Shown here: piece by piece, positions 26,113-36,014 of the stretch
How positions within the stretch are numbered: the stretch's first letter is position 1
Layout of the letters: each line of letters starts with the position of its first letter
Source of the DNA: Rhodothermales bacterium
GTDB lineage: Bacteria > Bacteroidota > Rhodothermia > Rhodothermales > Bin80
Reading direction: 5' to 3'
Assembly: GCA_012271205.1 (NCBI GenBank)
Contig: JAAXGT010000155.1
Span: forward strand, 1-39,642
Length of the DNA: 39,642 bases
Made by a program: the position numbers and the translations under genes
The notes under the pieces: generated by a model
The model's input: the letters and a program-made list of their open reading frames with translations, nothing else
The model's database searches: none
What the model was told of the DNA's origin: nothing

Positions 26113-28458
26113 TCATGTATCCACGGACTGTTTTTTGAGCATAAAAAGCCCCTCCCTGCGGCTGGTAACCACAATAATGCCGCTTTCGAAGTACGGATAG
26201 CTGCTCCAAGTTCCGTTGAAACCAGACTCATCCGTGCCGTACGGGGTCGTGTCAAAGAATCCCACCTCCACGGGCTCCTCCCTGCTCGAGATGTCCAAAA
26301 TGCGCAGGCCACTTGCGTTGTTGGTCTGATACATCAGGTCACCATGCACATACAGGTTGTGATCGGTAGCTGAGGTGGGACCGAAGTACTGATTGACCAT
26401 CTGCGGATCATCGAGATCACGCACATCCCACACCAGCGTTCGCGTGCGGTCCACCCTGCCACCAAGCTCATCCAGTTCGTCATTCTGGTAGAAATACGCA
26501 TGGTCGTCCGACAACCAGCCCTGATGCACGTACGCAGCATCCGGGTATGAACCCGATCCTAGCGCCACGGGATTGGCTTTGTCGGTAACATCTGAAATGC
26601 TGATAGCCGTTTCGTTGGACCCCACACAAATCTCCTTGCCCCGGTGTTCTGTGTCCGGGCCATGATAAATCACGCATTGGGCATCATGACTGTAACCGGT
26701 CTTGCGCCGACCCGTAGTCGGATCAGCAAAACAGCCCGCAAACGTTGGGCTTACCGGGTCGCGAATGTCGATCATGTGCAAGCCTCCGCCACAAGTCTCA
26801 CCACCGGCACTGGCACCAACTGCAAAAGCGAATCCCGTGTCCTCGTTAATTACAATATTGTGGGAGCTGAAGATCTGGTCATAGTGGGCTGTCTCCGCAA
26901 ACTGGACGGGAGGAGCTTCCACACTGCGCAACTGCGTCAGATCAAAGACTTGCATTCCATGCGCGCCAGCACCATCGGCCACGATGAACGCGTGATCCTT
27001 GTACACTTTTATGTCCCTCCAAGTACTGCCGGGTGAGCCTTCAGTACGGGGAAGGGTTCCGAGATACACGGGATCCGCTGGATCACTCAAATCCACAAAC
27101 ACCGTGCCTTCGAGGTGACCCACCAGCGCATACTCCGTGCCAGTTACAGGATCAGTCCAGCCCCATACATCATTAAGGCGCACGCCCCGATTCATGCCCA
27201 TATCCCGCCGCGGCAGAAAGGAAACCAGATCCACCTGAACACAATCAAAGTCAGCCGCCTGACCCTGGGTGCATTCCGCCAAAGCACCAAGAACCGGTTC
27301 GATTGGATCGCCGGCGTTGTAGAGCAACCCGGTCACTTTCCAGCCGTCTTCCTCCTCCATGACTACTGCGCTGCCTTCTCCATACGCGGCCCCGGGCAGG
27401 CCCGCGAGAGCCACAGTCCCCTGCACGTCAAAAGATGAACCAAACCGGTCCCGACCCCGGATTTCTTCTGGCACGACGGCCTGCCCGAAGACCCACTCCT
27501 CTCCTGAGGCGGTGCGATCGAACCGGTAAAGACGCCCGGCCATACCGTCAGCAAAAGGAGCCCCCACCCAAATCGCGGCCTCACTGGCCCGTACCGTAGA
27601 CCCGAACATGGTTCTTTCTGAGGCAGTTTCCGGACTCAGTGAAGCGAGTTCCTGCCCGGCCTGACCAATCAGTTTAACCGCCCCTGCCATCTCGCCTGCA
27701 CGCGGTGCACCGATTACCAGCACATTATCACCCCACAAGTCTACTGCGGTCCCAAAACTCTGCTGGATACCATGGTCGGCTCCGGACACGGTTGCCTCAA
27801 GCATCCAGGCCTCGTCCACAAACCGGTATAATGCAGCCTGATTATTGCCTGGTGCGCCGATGAGCAGGCGTGAATCTCCTAAAGCAATCGCGCTCCCGAA
27901 ACGGGCATTGGCCACTGCACCGGCAAGTACTGCATTCATATCCCATTCACCCGTCTCCACGTTGCGCCGATACAGGTGTACGGCACCCGCGTCTTCGTCT
28001 TGTCCGGCGGCACCAATAGCAACCCAGTCCCCCTTCACGCTAACAGCACTCCCGAACCTGCCCTCTCCACTTAGGTGCGTCTTCTCGGCATACGATCCAG
28101 CTTCGTCACGCTCAAAGATAAAGACTGTTCTTCCGTTTGACACCAGCAGCGTACCACCGTCCAAGGCTATGGCGCTCCCGAAGCCATCACCCACGTGCCC
28201 GTCAGACGCCTGTAAATGATCGGTCATGATCCATTCACCCTGTGCGTCCCTACTGTACACATGAACCGTGCCAGGATGCTTGAAGCCGCTCGATTCGCCC
28301 ACGAACAAGCGGTCGGCTCCCACCGCCACAGCGCTGCCAAATGCTGCGATTTCGACTGATTCGGGCTGATAGAATGATTGCGCCCGCACGGTTGAACTGA
28401 TCAGCGCGGACAGTACCATAAAGTGCATTACGTACCAACAAAGGTGTAGCTGTTTCAT
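26113..28458 (-). CDS. secreted FG-GAP repeat / choice-of-anchor B protein
   Basis: Exported protein of 781 residues with a signal peptide ([20 protein letters not shown]..., ending VRAQS). Residues about 30-380 hold some seven FG-GAP-like repeats, each with 'FGSA(V/I)A...D.L.VGAP' (for example [19 protein letters not shown] and [20 protein letters not shown]), forming an integrin-alpha-like propeller. Residues about 400-775 form a choice-of-anchor B domain with LVIVD-type phrases: [60 protein letters not shown] and [20 protein letters not shown]. It lacks the C-terminal sorting tail seen in its paralogue at 36015. Likely a surface or extracellular protein; function unknown. Confidence 0.85.
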   Translation of the reverse strand: MKQLHLCWYVMHFMVLSALISSTVRAQSFYQPESVEIAAFGSAVAVGADRLFVGESSGFKHPGTVHVYSRDAQGEWIMTDHLQASDGHVGDGFGSAIALDGGTLLVSNGRTVFIFERDEAGSYAEKTHLSGEGRFGSAVSVKGDWVAIGAAGQDEDAGAVHLYRRNVETGEWDMNAVLAGAVANARFGSAIALGDSRLLIGAPGNNQAALYRFVDEAWMLEATVSGADHGIQQSFGTAVDLWGDNVLVIGAPRAGEMAGAVKLIGQAGQELASLSPETASERTMFGSTVRASEAAIWVGAPFADGMAGRLYRFDRTASGEEWVFGQAVVPEEIRGRDRFGSSFDVQGTVALAGLPGAAYGEGSAVVMEEEDGWKVTGLLYNAGDPIEPVLGALAECTQGQAADFDCVQVDLVSFLPRRDMGMNRGVRLNDVWGWTDPVTGTEYALVGHLEGTVFVDLSDPADPVYLGTLPRTEGSPGSTWRDIKVYKDHAFIVADGAGAHGMQVFDLTQLRSVEAPPVQFAETAHYDQIFSSHNIVINEDTGFAFAVGASAGGETCGGGLHMIDIRDPVSPTFAGCFADPTTGRRKTGYSHDAQCVIYHGPDTEHRGKEICVGSNETAISISDVTDKANPVALGSGSYPDAAYVHQGWLSDDHAYFYQNDELDELGGRVDRTRTLVWDVRDLDDPQMVNQYFGPTSATDHNLYVHGDLMYQTNNASGLRILDISSREEPVEVGFFDTTPYGTDESGFNGTWSSYPYFESGIIVVTSRREGLFMLKKQSVDT

Positions 28459-28484
28459 CTGCTTATCCTGGAGCGAAGTATGAC

Positions 28485-28561
28485 TGGTGGGCCCTACGGG
28501 ATTCGAACCTGTGACCTCTCGCGTGTGAGGCGAGCGCTCTAAACCTCTGAGCTAAGGGCCC
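28485..28561 (-). tRNA. tRNA-Val (anticodon CAC), CCA encoded
   Basis: The minus strand folds as a full cloverleaf. The acceptor stem is GGGCCCT/AGGGCCC (perfect). The D-stem is GCTC/GAGC with loop AGAGGTTTA. The anticodon stem is CTCGC/GCGAG with loop CTCACAC, so the anticodon is CAC (Val). The T-arm is ACAGG-TTCGAAT-CCCGT, with one A-C mismatch in the stem. The 3' CCA (28485-28487) is encoded in the DNA. It lies between the FG-GAP gene and holA. Confidence 0.9.
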
Positions 28562-28876
28562 GCAACGGAAATCGGCCAGTGCCGTCGTCCGTCAAATTGT
28601 GCCTGCCTCCGGGAATCGTTCTCTGGCTGACACGACTATACTCCGCCCGCAAGTATGAAAATCGAAATGGGCATAGTTCACACTTGCAGCAAGCATGAAC
28701 TGGATAAAGTGGTAGCAGTGCACCATATACATACAAGCTATTCAGCCGTCATCGTCCAGCACCCGGGCGTTCCCCTGAAGACCGAAGGAGGCCAAACGCA
28801 AATGTTTATTCCGATTGAAAGTTTCAAAACCAGTGCAGTACGCATGACACCGGACGGCATGTGTTGGAACTGTGTG
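28562..28876. other. interval between tRNA-Val and holA
   Basis: No intact gene is seen. A plus frame from 28655 contains a short stretch (FIPIESFKTSAVRMTPDGM) that recalls YceI-like proteins ('vPv.s.ks....md..M'), but it then runs into the reverse complement of holA. It could be a remnant of a YceI-like gene or chance. Confidence 0.25.
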
Positions 28877-29929
28877 TCAGTGCGATACCTTGCCAGGAGC
28901 AGACATCAGCCGGTTCACCAGGAGTGTAATCACGACACGGGGGCTCTGGCCCCCGCTAGTTTTGAGCTCATAATCCGCACTCAAGAGTGCGCTGAAGACT
29001 CCTTCCAATGCTTGGAGCGGATAGGCGCGTTGGGCCTCCTGGTAGCGGCTCACCAGTCCCGGCGAGATACCGAGCAGACCTGCCAGCTTGTACTTGGTCA
29101 GCCTGGCGTGTGCGTAGCCGTGCATTTTCCAGAGCTTGGTGAAGAAGCTGACGAGAAACGCCACAATAAGCAGGCCTTCACCGCGCTCATTTGATGCGCT
29201 CAGCAGCATTTGATCTGCTATGCTGAGCGCATCTGTCCGGCGGCTTGCGGTCAGTGCATCCTGCAATTCGAACACATTGTTTTCCCGTGTCTGCCCGCTC
29301 GCTTTCAGCACATCCTCACGTGTTATCACGTTGCGCTCGCCCGCGTACGCCCTCAGCTTCTGGAACTCGTTTGCCACAACACTGAGCGATGTCCCGGCAA
29401 ATTCGACGAGAAGTCGGGCTGCGTCAGGATTGACTTTGCACTGATCCTGTTTCGCCAGACCCTGAATAAATTGTGACACCTGATTCGAATAGAGCGGAGC
29501 AAACTCTGCACACACGGCTTTTTGCATTAGCATCCGGTACGGATTCGCGTTGAAGCGTGGATTGCCAGTGCAAGCCAGAAAGACAATGGCGGTTGGATTT
29601 GGCCGCTTTGCATAGGCTGCAAATTTCCGATTGCCCTTGAGTTGGTCAAAGCCTCGCACTATCACCACACGCCGATCGGACATCATTGGAACCGTGTGAC
29701 AAATGGCCAATACGGCACTGGCCTCGGTGTCGGGACCGTAGACGATGTCCAGATTAAAGTCCCTTTCATGAGGCGCCAGTGCACGGTCAATAAGCTGACG
29801 CTGCAATTGGGCGGGCAGGTAACGCTCTGCACCGTACACCAGATAGATGGGTTTAAAGGCCTTGTTTTTGAATTCCGCAGAAAGGTCACGCCAGACTTGC
29901 AGCGCGTTTTTTTTTGACTTTCTGGCCAT
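28877..29929 (-). CDS. holA: DNA polymerase III subunit delta
   Basis: Clamp-loader delta subunit of 350 residues from the ATG at 29929. The N-terminal AAA-like domain begins FKPIYLVYGAERYLPAQLQR and lacks a functional P-loop, as expected for delta. Then DRRVVIVRGFDQLKGNRKF, the collar-type helices RLLVEFAGTSLSVVANEFQKL and VFELQDALTASRRTDALSIA, and LLIVAFLVSFFTKLWKMH are typical. The start overlaps the stop of the upstream gene (ATGA), so it is translationally coupled. It loads the beta clamp during replication. Confidence 0.9.
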   Translation of the reverse strand: MARKSKKNALQVWRDLSAEFKNKAFKPIYLVYGAERYLPAQLQRQLIDRALAPHERDFNLDIVYGPDTEASAVLAICHTVPMMSDRRVVIVRGFDQLKGNRKFAAYAKRPNPTAIVFLACTGNPRFNANPYRMLMQKAVCAEFAPLYSNQVSQFIQGLAKQDQCKVNPDAARLLVEFAGTSLSVVANEFQKLRAYAGERNVITREDVLKASGQTRENNVFELQDALTASRRTDALSIADQMLLSASNERGEGLLIVAFLVSFFTKLWKMHGYAHARLTKYKLAGLLGISPGLVSRYQEAQRAYPLQALEGVFSALLSADYELKTSGGQSPRVVITLLVNRLMSAPGKVSH

Positions 29930-30396
29930 CACCAACCCTGATGTAAGCACTCCGCGATTGTGCGCAACATCCTGACATCATGCTGGATGGTCCGGTGCAC
30001 CAGCCCGTAGACGTCGTACGCCTCATCCCCCAGAGATATGCGCCCGGTCCACCTTGCTGCATTCAGTGCGGCCACCTGGTCTACAACAACACTCCGGACT
30101 TTATTCACTTCGCCCAAGATTTTCCGCAGGGGCAATGCATTCCAGTCGGGCTCCACGCACTCCTCCTGACCTGTGACCGTACCATTTAAACGGTTAAGCT
30201 CGGGAATAAGCCGGCCTCGATCCCACGCAATCAGGGCGCCGTAGCATTCCTTCACCGATGGCCCTCGCTCACGTATGCCCAGTTCGGCCTCATGCAACCG
30301 GTCCAGTACGGGTTCCATGGCCACTACCTCATCCAGGAGATAGCGCAACTGATCCAGCAACTTGGCGCGCAACCGGCACAAGTCTTCGTTATCCAT
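29929..30396 (-). CDS. small helical protein, DinB-like
   Basis: Protein of 155 residues from the ATG at 30396 ([20 protein letters not shown]). The pattern is a four-helix bundle: [60 protein letters not shown], and a final helix [20 protein letters not shown]. It looks like the DinB/YfiT-like superfamily, but only some of the usual metal-ligand His positions are apparent, so the assignment is tentative. It overlaps nuoI by eight bases upstream and holA by one codon downstream, so it is part of the der-nuoI-dinB-holA chain. Confidence 0.5.
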   Translation of the reverse strand: MDNEDLCRLRAKLLDQLRYLLDEVVAMEPVLDRLHEAELGIRERGPSVKECYGALIAWDRGRLIPELNRLNGTVTGQEECVEPDWNALPLRKILGEVNKVRSVVVDQVAALNAARWTGRISLGDEAYDVYGLVHRTIQHDVRMLRTIAECLHQGW

Positions 30397-31180
30397 TGTC
30401 CGCCGGAGATTCGGCGGATCCGTCCCACGTATTTCCCGCAGCGATCGGAGACTCTTCACGCAAATGCGTGTTCTTCAGCGCAGGCATTTTGTGCTCAGCG
30501 AGGGATTCCACGTAATCACGATCCTTTAAGCTGTGAAGATTATTGTCCTCGCGATGCCGCCACGGCTCGGCCGCTTCCTGTTTGTTGCAACAGGCCTCAA
30601 GGTAGTCCAGTCGGTCGGTCAGCTGTTCCACCGGCACCAGCAGCCGATCCATGCCAAAAATGGCTTCATCCCGCCCCTGAAAGGTTAAATCGTATTCCTT
30701 GGACATGACGATGGCCTCTTCCGGACACACCTCTTCACAAAAGCCGCAATAAATGCAGCGGAGCATGTTGATCTCGAACCAGGCCGGCTCACGTTCTTTC
30801 GGACTGGTTGGATCGCTTACTTCCCTGGACTGCATCGAAATGGCCATGGGCGGGCAGGCCCGGGCGCAGAGGTTGCAGGAAACGCAGCGGGGACTGCCGT
30901 TTTCCTCCACAAGCACCGGGCGTCCACGGTAGGAATCCGGCGGATCCCACAGCTCATCCGGATATTCTACCGTGTATTGGGGCTCCTTGACGAGCTTCCT
31001 GAAACTGTACCCAAGCCCCTTGAAGATCTCCGGCAAGTACAACCGTTCCCAGAAATTGAGCTTGCGCTCGTTGTCTGGCCTTGTGTTTTTCGGTACACCG
31101 GGCATGAGGGGCGGAAAGCTGGATGGGAGAGACTCCAAATATTGCGAGCGTGTGATTGTTCCGTCAAGGAGTTTCAGCAC
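30389..31180 (-). CDS. nuoI: NADH-quinone oxidoreductase subunit I (two 4Fe-4S)
   Basis: Ferredoxin-like subunit of respiratory complex I, 263 residues with a GTG start. Two cluster-binding motifs are plain: [17 protein letters not shown] and [19 protein letters not shown]. Between them is EINMLRC. The N-terminal helix [20 protein letters not shown] matches the membrane-proximal arm. It has a longer than usual acidic C-terminal tail (about 60 residues). No other nuo genes are in the window. It overlaps der by 17 bases and the DinB-like gene by eight, giving a compact translationally coupled unit. Confidence 0.88.
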   Translation of the reverse strand: MLKLLDGTITRSQYLESLPSSFPPLMPGVPKNTRPDNERKLNFWERLYLPEIFKGLGYSFRKLVKEPQYTVEYPDELWDPPDSYRGRPVLVEENGSPRCVSCNLCARACPPMAISMQSREVSDPTSPKEREPAWFEINMLRCIYCGFCEEVCPEEAIVMSKEYDLTFQGRDEAIFGMDRLLVPVEQLTDRLDYLEACCNKQEAAEPWRHREDNNLHSLKDRDYVESLAEHKMPALKNTHLREESPIAAGNTWDGSAESPADNG

Positions 31181-32492
31181 GCGTAGCTCGTGACTTCTTC
31201 TTGAACGTCAGAACCAGCGGCACACCCTCAAATTCGAACCTTTCTCGCAGCCGGTTTTCCAGGTAACGCCGGTAGGTTTCTCCTATGCCTTGCGGATGAT
31301 TGCAGAAGAAGACAAACACGGGAGGGGCCGTTCCCACCTGTGTGACGTACTTGATCTCGATATACCGGTTGCGCCAGGTTGGCGGATGGTGTCGGCGGAT
31401 AACCTCTTGTATGATCTCGTTCAAATCGGACGTCGGAATGCGGCGTTCTCGAGCCCGTTTGACGCGCAGGCAGGCATCCAACACGCGAAAGATGCGCTGC
31501 CGGGTCAGTGCGGACACAAACAGAACCGGGACATAGTCCATCGTCTGAAGCCGCCCCTTTATGTGACGCTCTATATCCCGGGCTGTATTCGTGTTCTTTT
31601 CGATGAGATCCCACTTGTTCACCGCAACCACGAGCCCCTTGCGCATTTCCTCAGCTTCTTTAAGCACGTGTATATCCTGAGCTTCGAGACCCAGCGTAGC
31701 ATCGACCAGCAGGACGGCCACATCGCAGTCACGTATGGCTCGCTCCGAGCGCAGCGTGGCGTAAAACTCCACGTTCTCCTTGACTCGCTTGCGCTTTCGA
31801 AGACCCGCCGTGTCCACCAGAATCAGCTGCTCACCCGAGTAGGTCAGCGGCGAATCCACAGAATCACGCGTAGTCCCGCTGGCTTCCGTTACAATTGAAC
31901 GTTTGGTTTGAAGAAGGGCATTGGTCAATAAAGACTTGCCGACGTTCGGGCGGCCCACGAGTGCTATGTGTGTGCCCGGCGGCTTTTTCTGAGCTTTGGC
32001 AGACGGCAGTACTTCTACGAGCGCATCCAACAGCTCACCGGTTCCCATACCGTTCGTACCGCTGACCGCATACACCTCTCCCAGCCCCAGCTCATACATG
32101 GCAGCGGCTTGCCAGCGCCGTTCGACATTATCGGCCTTGGTGGCTAGTACGAGCACCGGTTTCCTGCTGCGACGCAGAATGCGTGCCATTTCCTGATCCA
32201 GATCTGTTACACCGACCGCCACGTCCGTCACCATCAAGACGACATCTGCCTCTGTTACGGCAATTTCCACCTGCTCACGAATGGCTTTCTCGAATCTCTC
32301 CGCACTTCGAGGCACGTAGCCACCGGTATCCACCATAGAGAACTCGTGCCCATTCCATATCACCTCCCCATAAAGGCGATCCCGGGTAACACCCGGCTCG
32401 TCGTGAACAATAGCGCGCCTGGACTCGGTAAGGCGGTTGAACAGTGTCGACTTGCCCACATTCGGACGACCCACAATAGCGACCAGCGGCAT
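31164..32492 (-). CDS. der: ribosome biogenesis GTPase Der (EngA)
   Basis: Double-G-domain GTPase of 442 residues. First domain: [22 protein letters not shown] and TKAD. Second: [40 protein letters not shown] and NKWD. The C-terminal KH-like domain ends [20 protein letters not shown], then [14 protein letters not shown]. Der acts in 50S subunit assembly. It is the first gene of the chain der-nuoI-dinB-holA. Length and motif order are normal. Confidence 0.96.
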   Translation of the reverse strand: MPLVAIVGRPNVGKSTLFNRLTESRRAIVHDEPGVTRDRLYGEVIWNGHEFSMVDTGGYVPRSAERFEKAIREQVEIAVTEADVVLMVTDVAVGVTDLDQEMARILRRSRKPVLVLATKADNVERRWQAAAMYELGLGEVYAVSGTNGMGTGELLDALVEVLPSAKAQKKPPGTHIALVGRPNVGKSLLTNALLQTKRSIVTEASGTTRDSVDSPLTYSGEQLILVDTAGLRKRKRVKENVEFYATLRSERAIRDCDVAVLLVDATLGLEAQDIHVLKEAEEMRKGLVVAVNKWDLIEKNTNTARDIERHIKGRLQTMDYVPVLFVSALTRQRIFRVLDACLRVKRARERRIPTSDLNEIIQEVIRRHHPPTWRNRYIEIKYVTQVGTAPPVFVFFCNHPQGIGETYRRYLENRLRERFEFEGVPLVLTFKKKSRATRAETP

Positions 32493-32520
32493 GAAATGTC
32501 GACCTCAGCAGAAAGGGGTA

Positions 32521-33342
32521 TTACCGCAGCCGCTCTTTGTGTTCCAGGTACAAGGCCCTGAAAAGCATATACGTGGTTTGTGCGGTTTCGCGCGTAAACC
32601 AGTAGTTAATGCCGGCACCAACCGCAGCTCCGGCCAGTGGCACAGCCTGAAGCAGCTTGCGCCCCACGAGATTCTTCGCGAGTTCGCGCGGCAAATGCCG
32701 ACTCTGGTCCGGCAGTGTACCGCGCACGCGGCCTTGGTATGGCGTCTCACCGGCCATGGCCGCTGCCGCGATTCCGATCTCATGCATAGCGCTGCCCCGT
32801 GCCTCGCGTGAGTTGGCAGCAGCCGCGTTATATATCGAGAGTACCACCGGACTGCATTCCGGACTGGTCATCGGGAATCCGTAGGCCGCACCGATGCGCT
32901 GGATTAAATGGAAGTTGATCATGAAGAGCAGTGGGATGTCCGCCGCAATGAGCACCGCACCTCCCAGTCCCGCGCCGCCGCCGCTGAGTGCGGCCAGCAC
33001 CGTGTTTTGCGAAAACAGGCTCTGGGACAGCTCGTCCAGCTTCTCTAGGGACGCATGACGCAAATCCTCCATGCGGTCAGCTTCGAGTCCCTTTCGCTGT
33101 GCGCTTTTCAAAATAGCACTCAGATCCAGGCCCCATTTCGAGACATCATTCAGGTGTCCTAGAAAGATGCCGATTGCATTACTGATCTGATCGACGACGG
33201 TACCCGGAACGCCTTGCTCCACGACCCAGTCCACGGGCCGCATGACCCGATCCATCACCCGTGCAAGCAGCGATGCTTCACCGCGCAACCAGACCTGCAC
33301 TTCGCGTTGCGCAGCCTTCTCGTAGGAATTGAGCCGGGGCAT
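32521..33342 (-). CDS. EcsC-family protein
   Basis: Protein of 273 residues matching the EcsC family: an N-terminal helical part (YEKAAQREVQVWLRGEASLL) and a Gly/Ala-rich membrane-associated core (LSGGGAGLGGAVLIAADIPL, then LFMINFHLIQRIGAAYGFPM). A C-terminal VPLAGAAVGAGINYWFTRET follows. EcsC proteins are of unknown function; the gene was first named in the Bacillus ecs ABC-transporter cluster, but here no such transporter is adjacent. It lies between der and uppP on the same strand. Confidence 0.8.
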   Translation of the reverse strand: MPRLNSYEKAAQREVQVWLRGEASLLARVMDRVMRPVDWVVEQGVPGTVVDQISNAIGIFLGHLNDVSKWGLDLSAILKSAQRKGLEADRMEDLRHASLEKLDELSQSLFSQNTVLAALSGGGAGLGGAVLIAADIPLLFMINFHLIQRIGAAYGFPMTSPECSPVVLSIYNAAAANSREARGSAMHEIGIAAAAMAGETPYQGRVRGTLPDQSRHLPRELAKNLVGRKLLQAVPLAGAAVGAGINYWFTRETAQTTYMLFRALYLEHKERLR

Positions 33343-33386
33343 GACTTATTAGGCGTGTTGTTGTGGACGTACGTGGAAAAGCCTAT

Positions 33387-34205
33387 TCAAGGTGCACCAC
33401 CGGACTGTACCCAGATTAAACCCAACAGGCCAATGGCTACACAATAATATGCGAAATAGTGCAAGCGTCCACGGCGTACCACTTTCAGCACCATGCGGAT
33501 GGCTATAATGCCGGACGCGTACGCTACCACCGTGCCGGCAAGTCCTGGCCAGAGCACAGCTGCACTGGACACCTCAAGCAGCGCCGCACTTTTCAGTAGG
33601 GCGGCACCAAGTATGGCGGGCAAGACCATCAGAAATGAAAAATCAACGGCGGTTTCGGGACGTACGCGCAGGTATAGCCCGGTGCAAATAGTGGCTCCGG
33701 ATCGAGATATCCCAGGCAGCAGCGCTGCAGCTTGAGCCACCCCGACCACAAGTGATTTCCCTACCGTAAACCCGCTGCTTGTGCGGGGTGCAAGAATAGT
33801 AAGCCACAGGAGTACACCGGTTACTATCAGCATCAGACAGGCTACAGGTGGATGGGCAAAAGCCGCCTCCACGGCATCCCCAAAGAACACGTAAACCAGC
33901 ATTAGTGGCAGCATCGCCACGAGAATGTGCCACGCTATGCGTACGTTTTCACTGCGGGCATAGGCAGTGCCTGGCTGTCTGAGCCCGCGCAGAACCCCTT
34001 GCGCAATGGTGCCAATGCGCCGCCAGTAGACTGTAATAATGCTGAAGGCCGTACCAAGATGCAGCATGACCTCAAAGTCAGCACCAGTGGTAAGTTCAAG
34101 CCCCAGAGCAAATTGTGCAAGTACCAAGTGTCCGGAAGATGATATGGGCAAGAATTCAGTCAGCCCCTGCAGGAGCCCCAACAATATTGCCTGCCAAAGG
34201 GTCAT
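33387..34205 (-). CDS. uppP: undecaprenyl-diphosphatase
   Basis: Polytopic membrane enzyme of 272 residues that dephosphorylates undecaprenyl pyrophosphate to recycle the lipid carrier for cell-wall polymers. Family motifs: near the N-terminus LLQGLTEFLPISSSGHLVLA, and in the second half LLPGISRSGATICTGL, the two active-site segments of the BacA/UppP family. The remaining sequence is a series of hydrophobic helices. It confers the usual basal bacitracin tolerance in this family. Likely co-transcribed with rqcH (35 bases upstream). Confidence 0.93.
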   Translation of the reverse strand: MTLWQAILLGLLQGLTEFLPISSSGHLVLAQFALGLELTTGADFEVMLHLGTAFSIITVYWRRIGTIAQGVLRGLRQPGTAYARSENVRIAWHILVAMLPLMLVYVFFGDAVEAAFAHPPVACLMLIVTGVLLWLTILAPRTSSGFTVGKSLVVGVAQAAALLPGISRSGATICTGLYLRVRPETAVDFSFLMVLPAILGAALLKSAALLEVSSAAVLWPGLAGTVVAYASGIIAIRMVLKVVRRGRLHYFAYYCVAIGLLGLIWVQSGGAP

Positions 34206-34240
34206 GATACTGCTTTGTTCATGCGCGGCGGCAAAATACT

Positions 34241-35839
34241 TCAGGGCAGACCTGGTTCCACAATAAGCACGTCTTCACGCGAGACGATGACTTCACCCAA
34301 TGGAGCCCCCTTGGCCTTGCGCACAAATTTTCGCGGTGTCACAATTACGGGTGCCAGGGCGCTCCCGCGCGCCTTGCTGTACCAGGCGGCAATGGCTGCA
34401 GCTTTTTCCAGCAGCAACGCAGAGGGTTCAGCTTGCCGCCCGGGCAGACGCAAGACAGCGTGTGCACCTCTTACACCGCGAGCGTGCAGCCATACGTCGA
34501 ACGGGCGGGCGTAACGCAGCGTCAGAGTTTCGCTTTCCTTTGCGTTGCGCCCAACCCAAAGCTCGTAGCCGGGCGCCAGCTGGTAGCGCCGAAAGGGTGT
34601 GCTGGCTGCCTGAGTCCCCTTGACAGGCTGTCCATGCACCTTTTCAAACGACTTCAGCTCCCCAAGCGTCTTTACTTTTCGAAGTGCTTCCAATTGCCCG
34701 GCCAGCTTGGCCGCCTTGGCCTCCTCTCGTGCCAGGAGAGCCGCACGATGTCGATGTGCTTCGCGTGTCTTTCGCGCTTTCTTGTAATATCGCTCGGCGT
34801 TTTGTATGCGATTCAGCGCCGGATCAAGCGGAATGTCAATGAGATTTCCGCCTGAGTACAGATCCGGCAATTGCACGCGATCTGCGCCAGGAGGCACTTC
34901 TTGTGCAGCCATAATCAGGTGCCCAAACCGCTCATAGGCATCGGCGCGTTCTGTGGCTGGGCTTACGCCACGCATGCGCCGCAGACTTCGGCTGACCCGG
35001 CCCAGGGCCTGTACAAGTGCCTTATTGCGCGGAGTCCAAGCCGCCTCAAATGCCAGCCTTGCCAACCTGCGTTGCGCATATATCCGCACCGCTTCATCCA
35101 CACTCGAATATGATTTCACCGGCTGAGAGGCCCGCGCCTGGAGCGGAATAAGCGACAGCGCATCCGGTTCCGAGTATACATGGGCCTCGGCGGGTCTAAG
35201 CAGTTCGTTGTGGATTTCCATTGCAACATTGTAGAGCTGCTCAAGCCTCCGATTGTTCAGCGAAGCCGGCGCATCTGGTGCAAGACCTGCCCGGGCCAGC
35301 GTCTCTTGCGCAAGGTCGTGGTCAAAGAATATCATGACCGAGGCAATTGCCTTTGCGGCCGGACCGAAGTTTGCCAACCATCGCGCATTGAATTCCGCGA
35401 AGTCTTGGGGGACGTGGGCCCTGCATTGTTCAGGTAATGCGCCTTTGCGAAACTGTTCAATTACCTCGCCACCTCTGCCCAACAGAAAGACATTGGCACG
35501 CGCGCCGAATAGTGTAGCGAGCACACGCAGACCACCTGTGGCTTCAAACGTGAACATACGGTCCCCTTCAGCCACTCGGACATCTGTTAGCATCTGGCCG
35601 CGCAAGGGTGTGAACATTGGCATTGCATTCCGGCGTGGCCGTGCGAATCCCGGCTTGCGAAATGCCCCAACGACCGGCACATGCGTGACGAATGTGGGCA
35701 TACAAAATTGTCCTTTTTTACTTACGGCGACTGTGAGCTCGCCTGGTGCGTGAGACCATGCATCTTCCATCACAGCACCCACTAAATACGCCCGCCACTC
35801 GCGGCCCAACGCCTGTAGTACATAGTAGTTATTGAGCAT
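34241..35839 (-). CDS. rqcH: NFACT family ribosome-quality-control factor RqcH
   Basis: Protein of 532 residues of the NFACT/Rqc2 family. The N-terminal NFACT-N domain begins MLNNYYVLQALGREWRAYLV. A long coiled-coil with 'AERYYKKARKTREAHRHRAA' follows (about 350-410). The C-terminal NFACT-R domain has YELWVGRNAKESETLTLRYA, then DVWLHARGVRGAHAVLRLPG. In bacteria this factor binds stalled 50S subunits and recruits alanyl-tRNA to add C-terminal alanine tails. Divergent from the second choice-of-anchor B gene, with 175 bases between the starts. Confidence 0.9.
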   Translation of the reverse strand: MLNNYYVLQALGREWRAYLVGAVMEDAWSHAPGELTVAVSKKGQFCMPTFVTHVPVVGAFRKPGFARPRRNAMPMFTPLRGQMLTDVRVAEGDRMFTFEATGGLRVLATLFGARANVFLLGRGGEVIEQFRKGALPEQCRAHVPQDFAEFNARWLANFGPAAKAIASVMIFFDHDLAQETLARAGLAPDAPASLNNRRLEQLYNVAMEIHNELLRPAEAHVYSEPDALSLIPLQARASQPVKSYSSVDEAVRIYAQRRLARLAFEAAWTPRNKALVQALGRVSRSLRRMRGVSPATERADAYERFGHLIMAAQEVPPGADRVQLPDLYSGGNLIDIPLDPALNRIQNAERYYKKARKTREAHRHRAALLAREEAKAAKLAGQLEALRKVKTLGELKSFEKVHGQPVKGTQAASTPFRRYQLAPGYELWVGRNAKESETLTLRYARPFDVWLHARGVRGAHAVLRLPGRQAEPSALLLEKAAAIAAWYSKARGSALAPVIVTPRKFVRKAKGAPLGEVIVSREDVLIVEPGLP

Positions 35840-36014
35840 TGCCTATTGCAGTGCGTCTTACATGGCGACGTGCCTAACACCTTATCAAGGTAGACATCCC
35901 AGCTGCCGGTGAAGGCACGGATTAAAGCTCTGCGGCCACGTACGAGCTGTGCAGAGCCTGAAAATGCCAGCGGAATCGCGTATATTTCCAGTGCGAATCG
36001 ATGTCATACTTGCG

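Noticed and set aside
25182-26312. 376-residue form of the sigma factor
   Set aside because: The first 97 residues are translated through the terminator and the end of the neighbouring gene and do not resemble sigma region 1; the ATG at 26021 gives a normal N-terminus.
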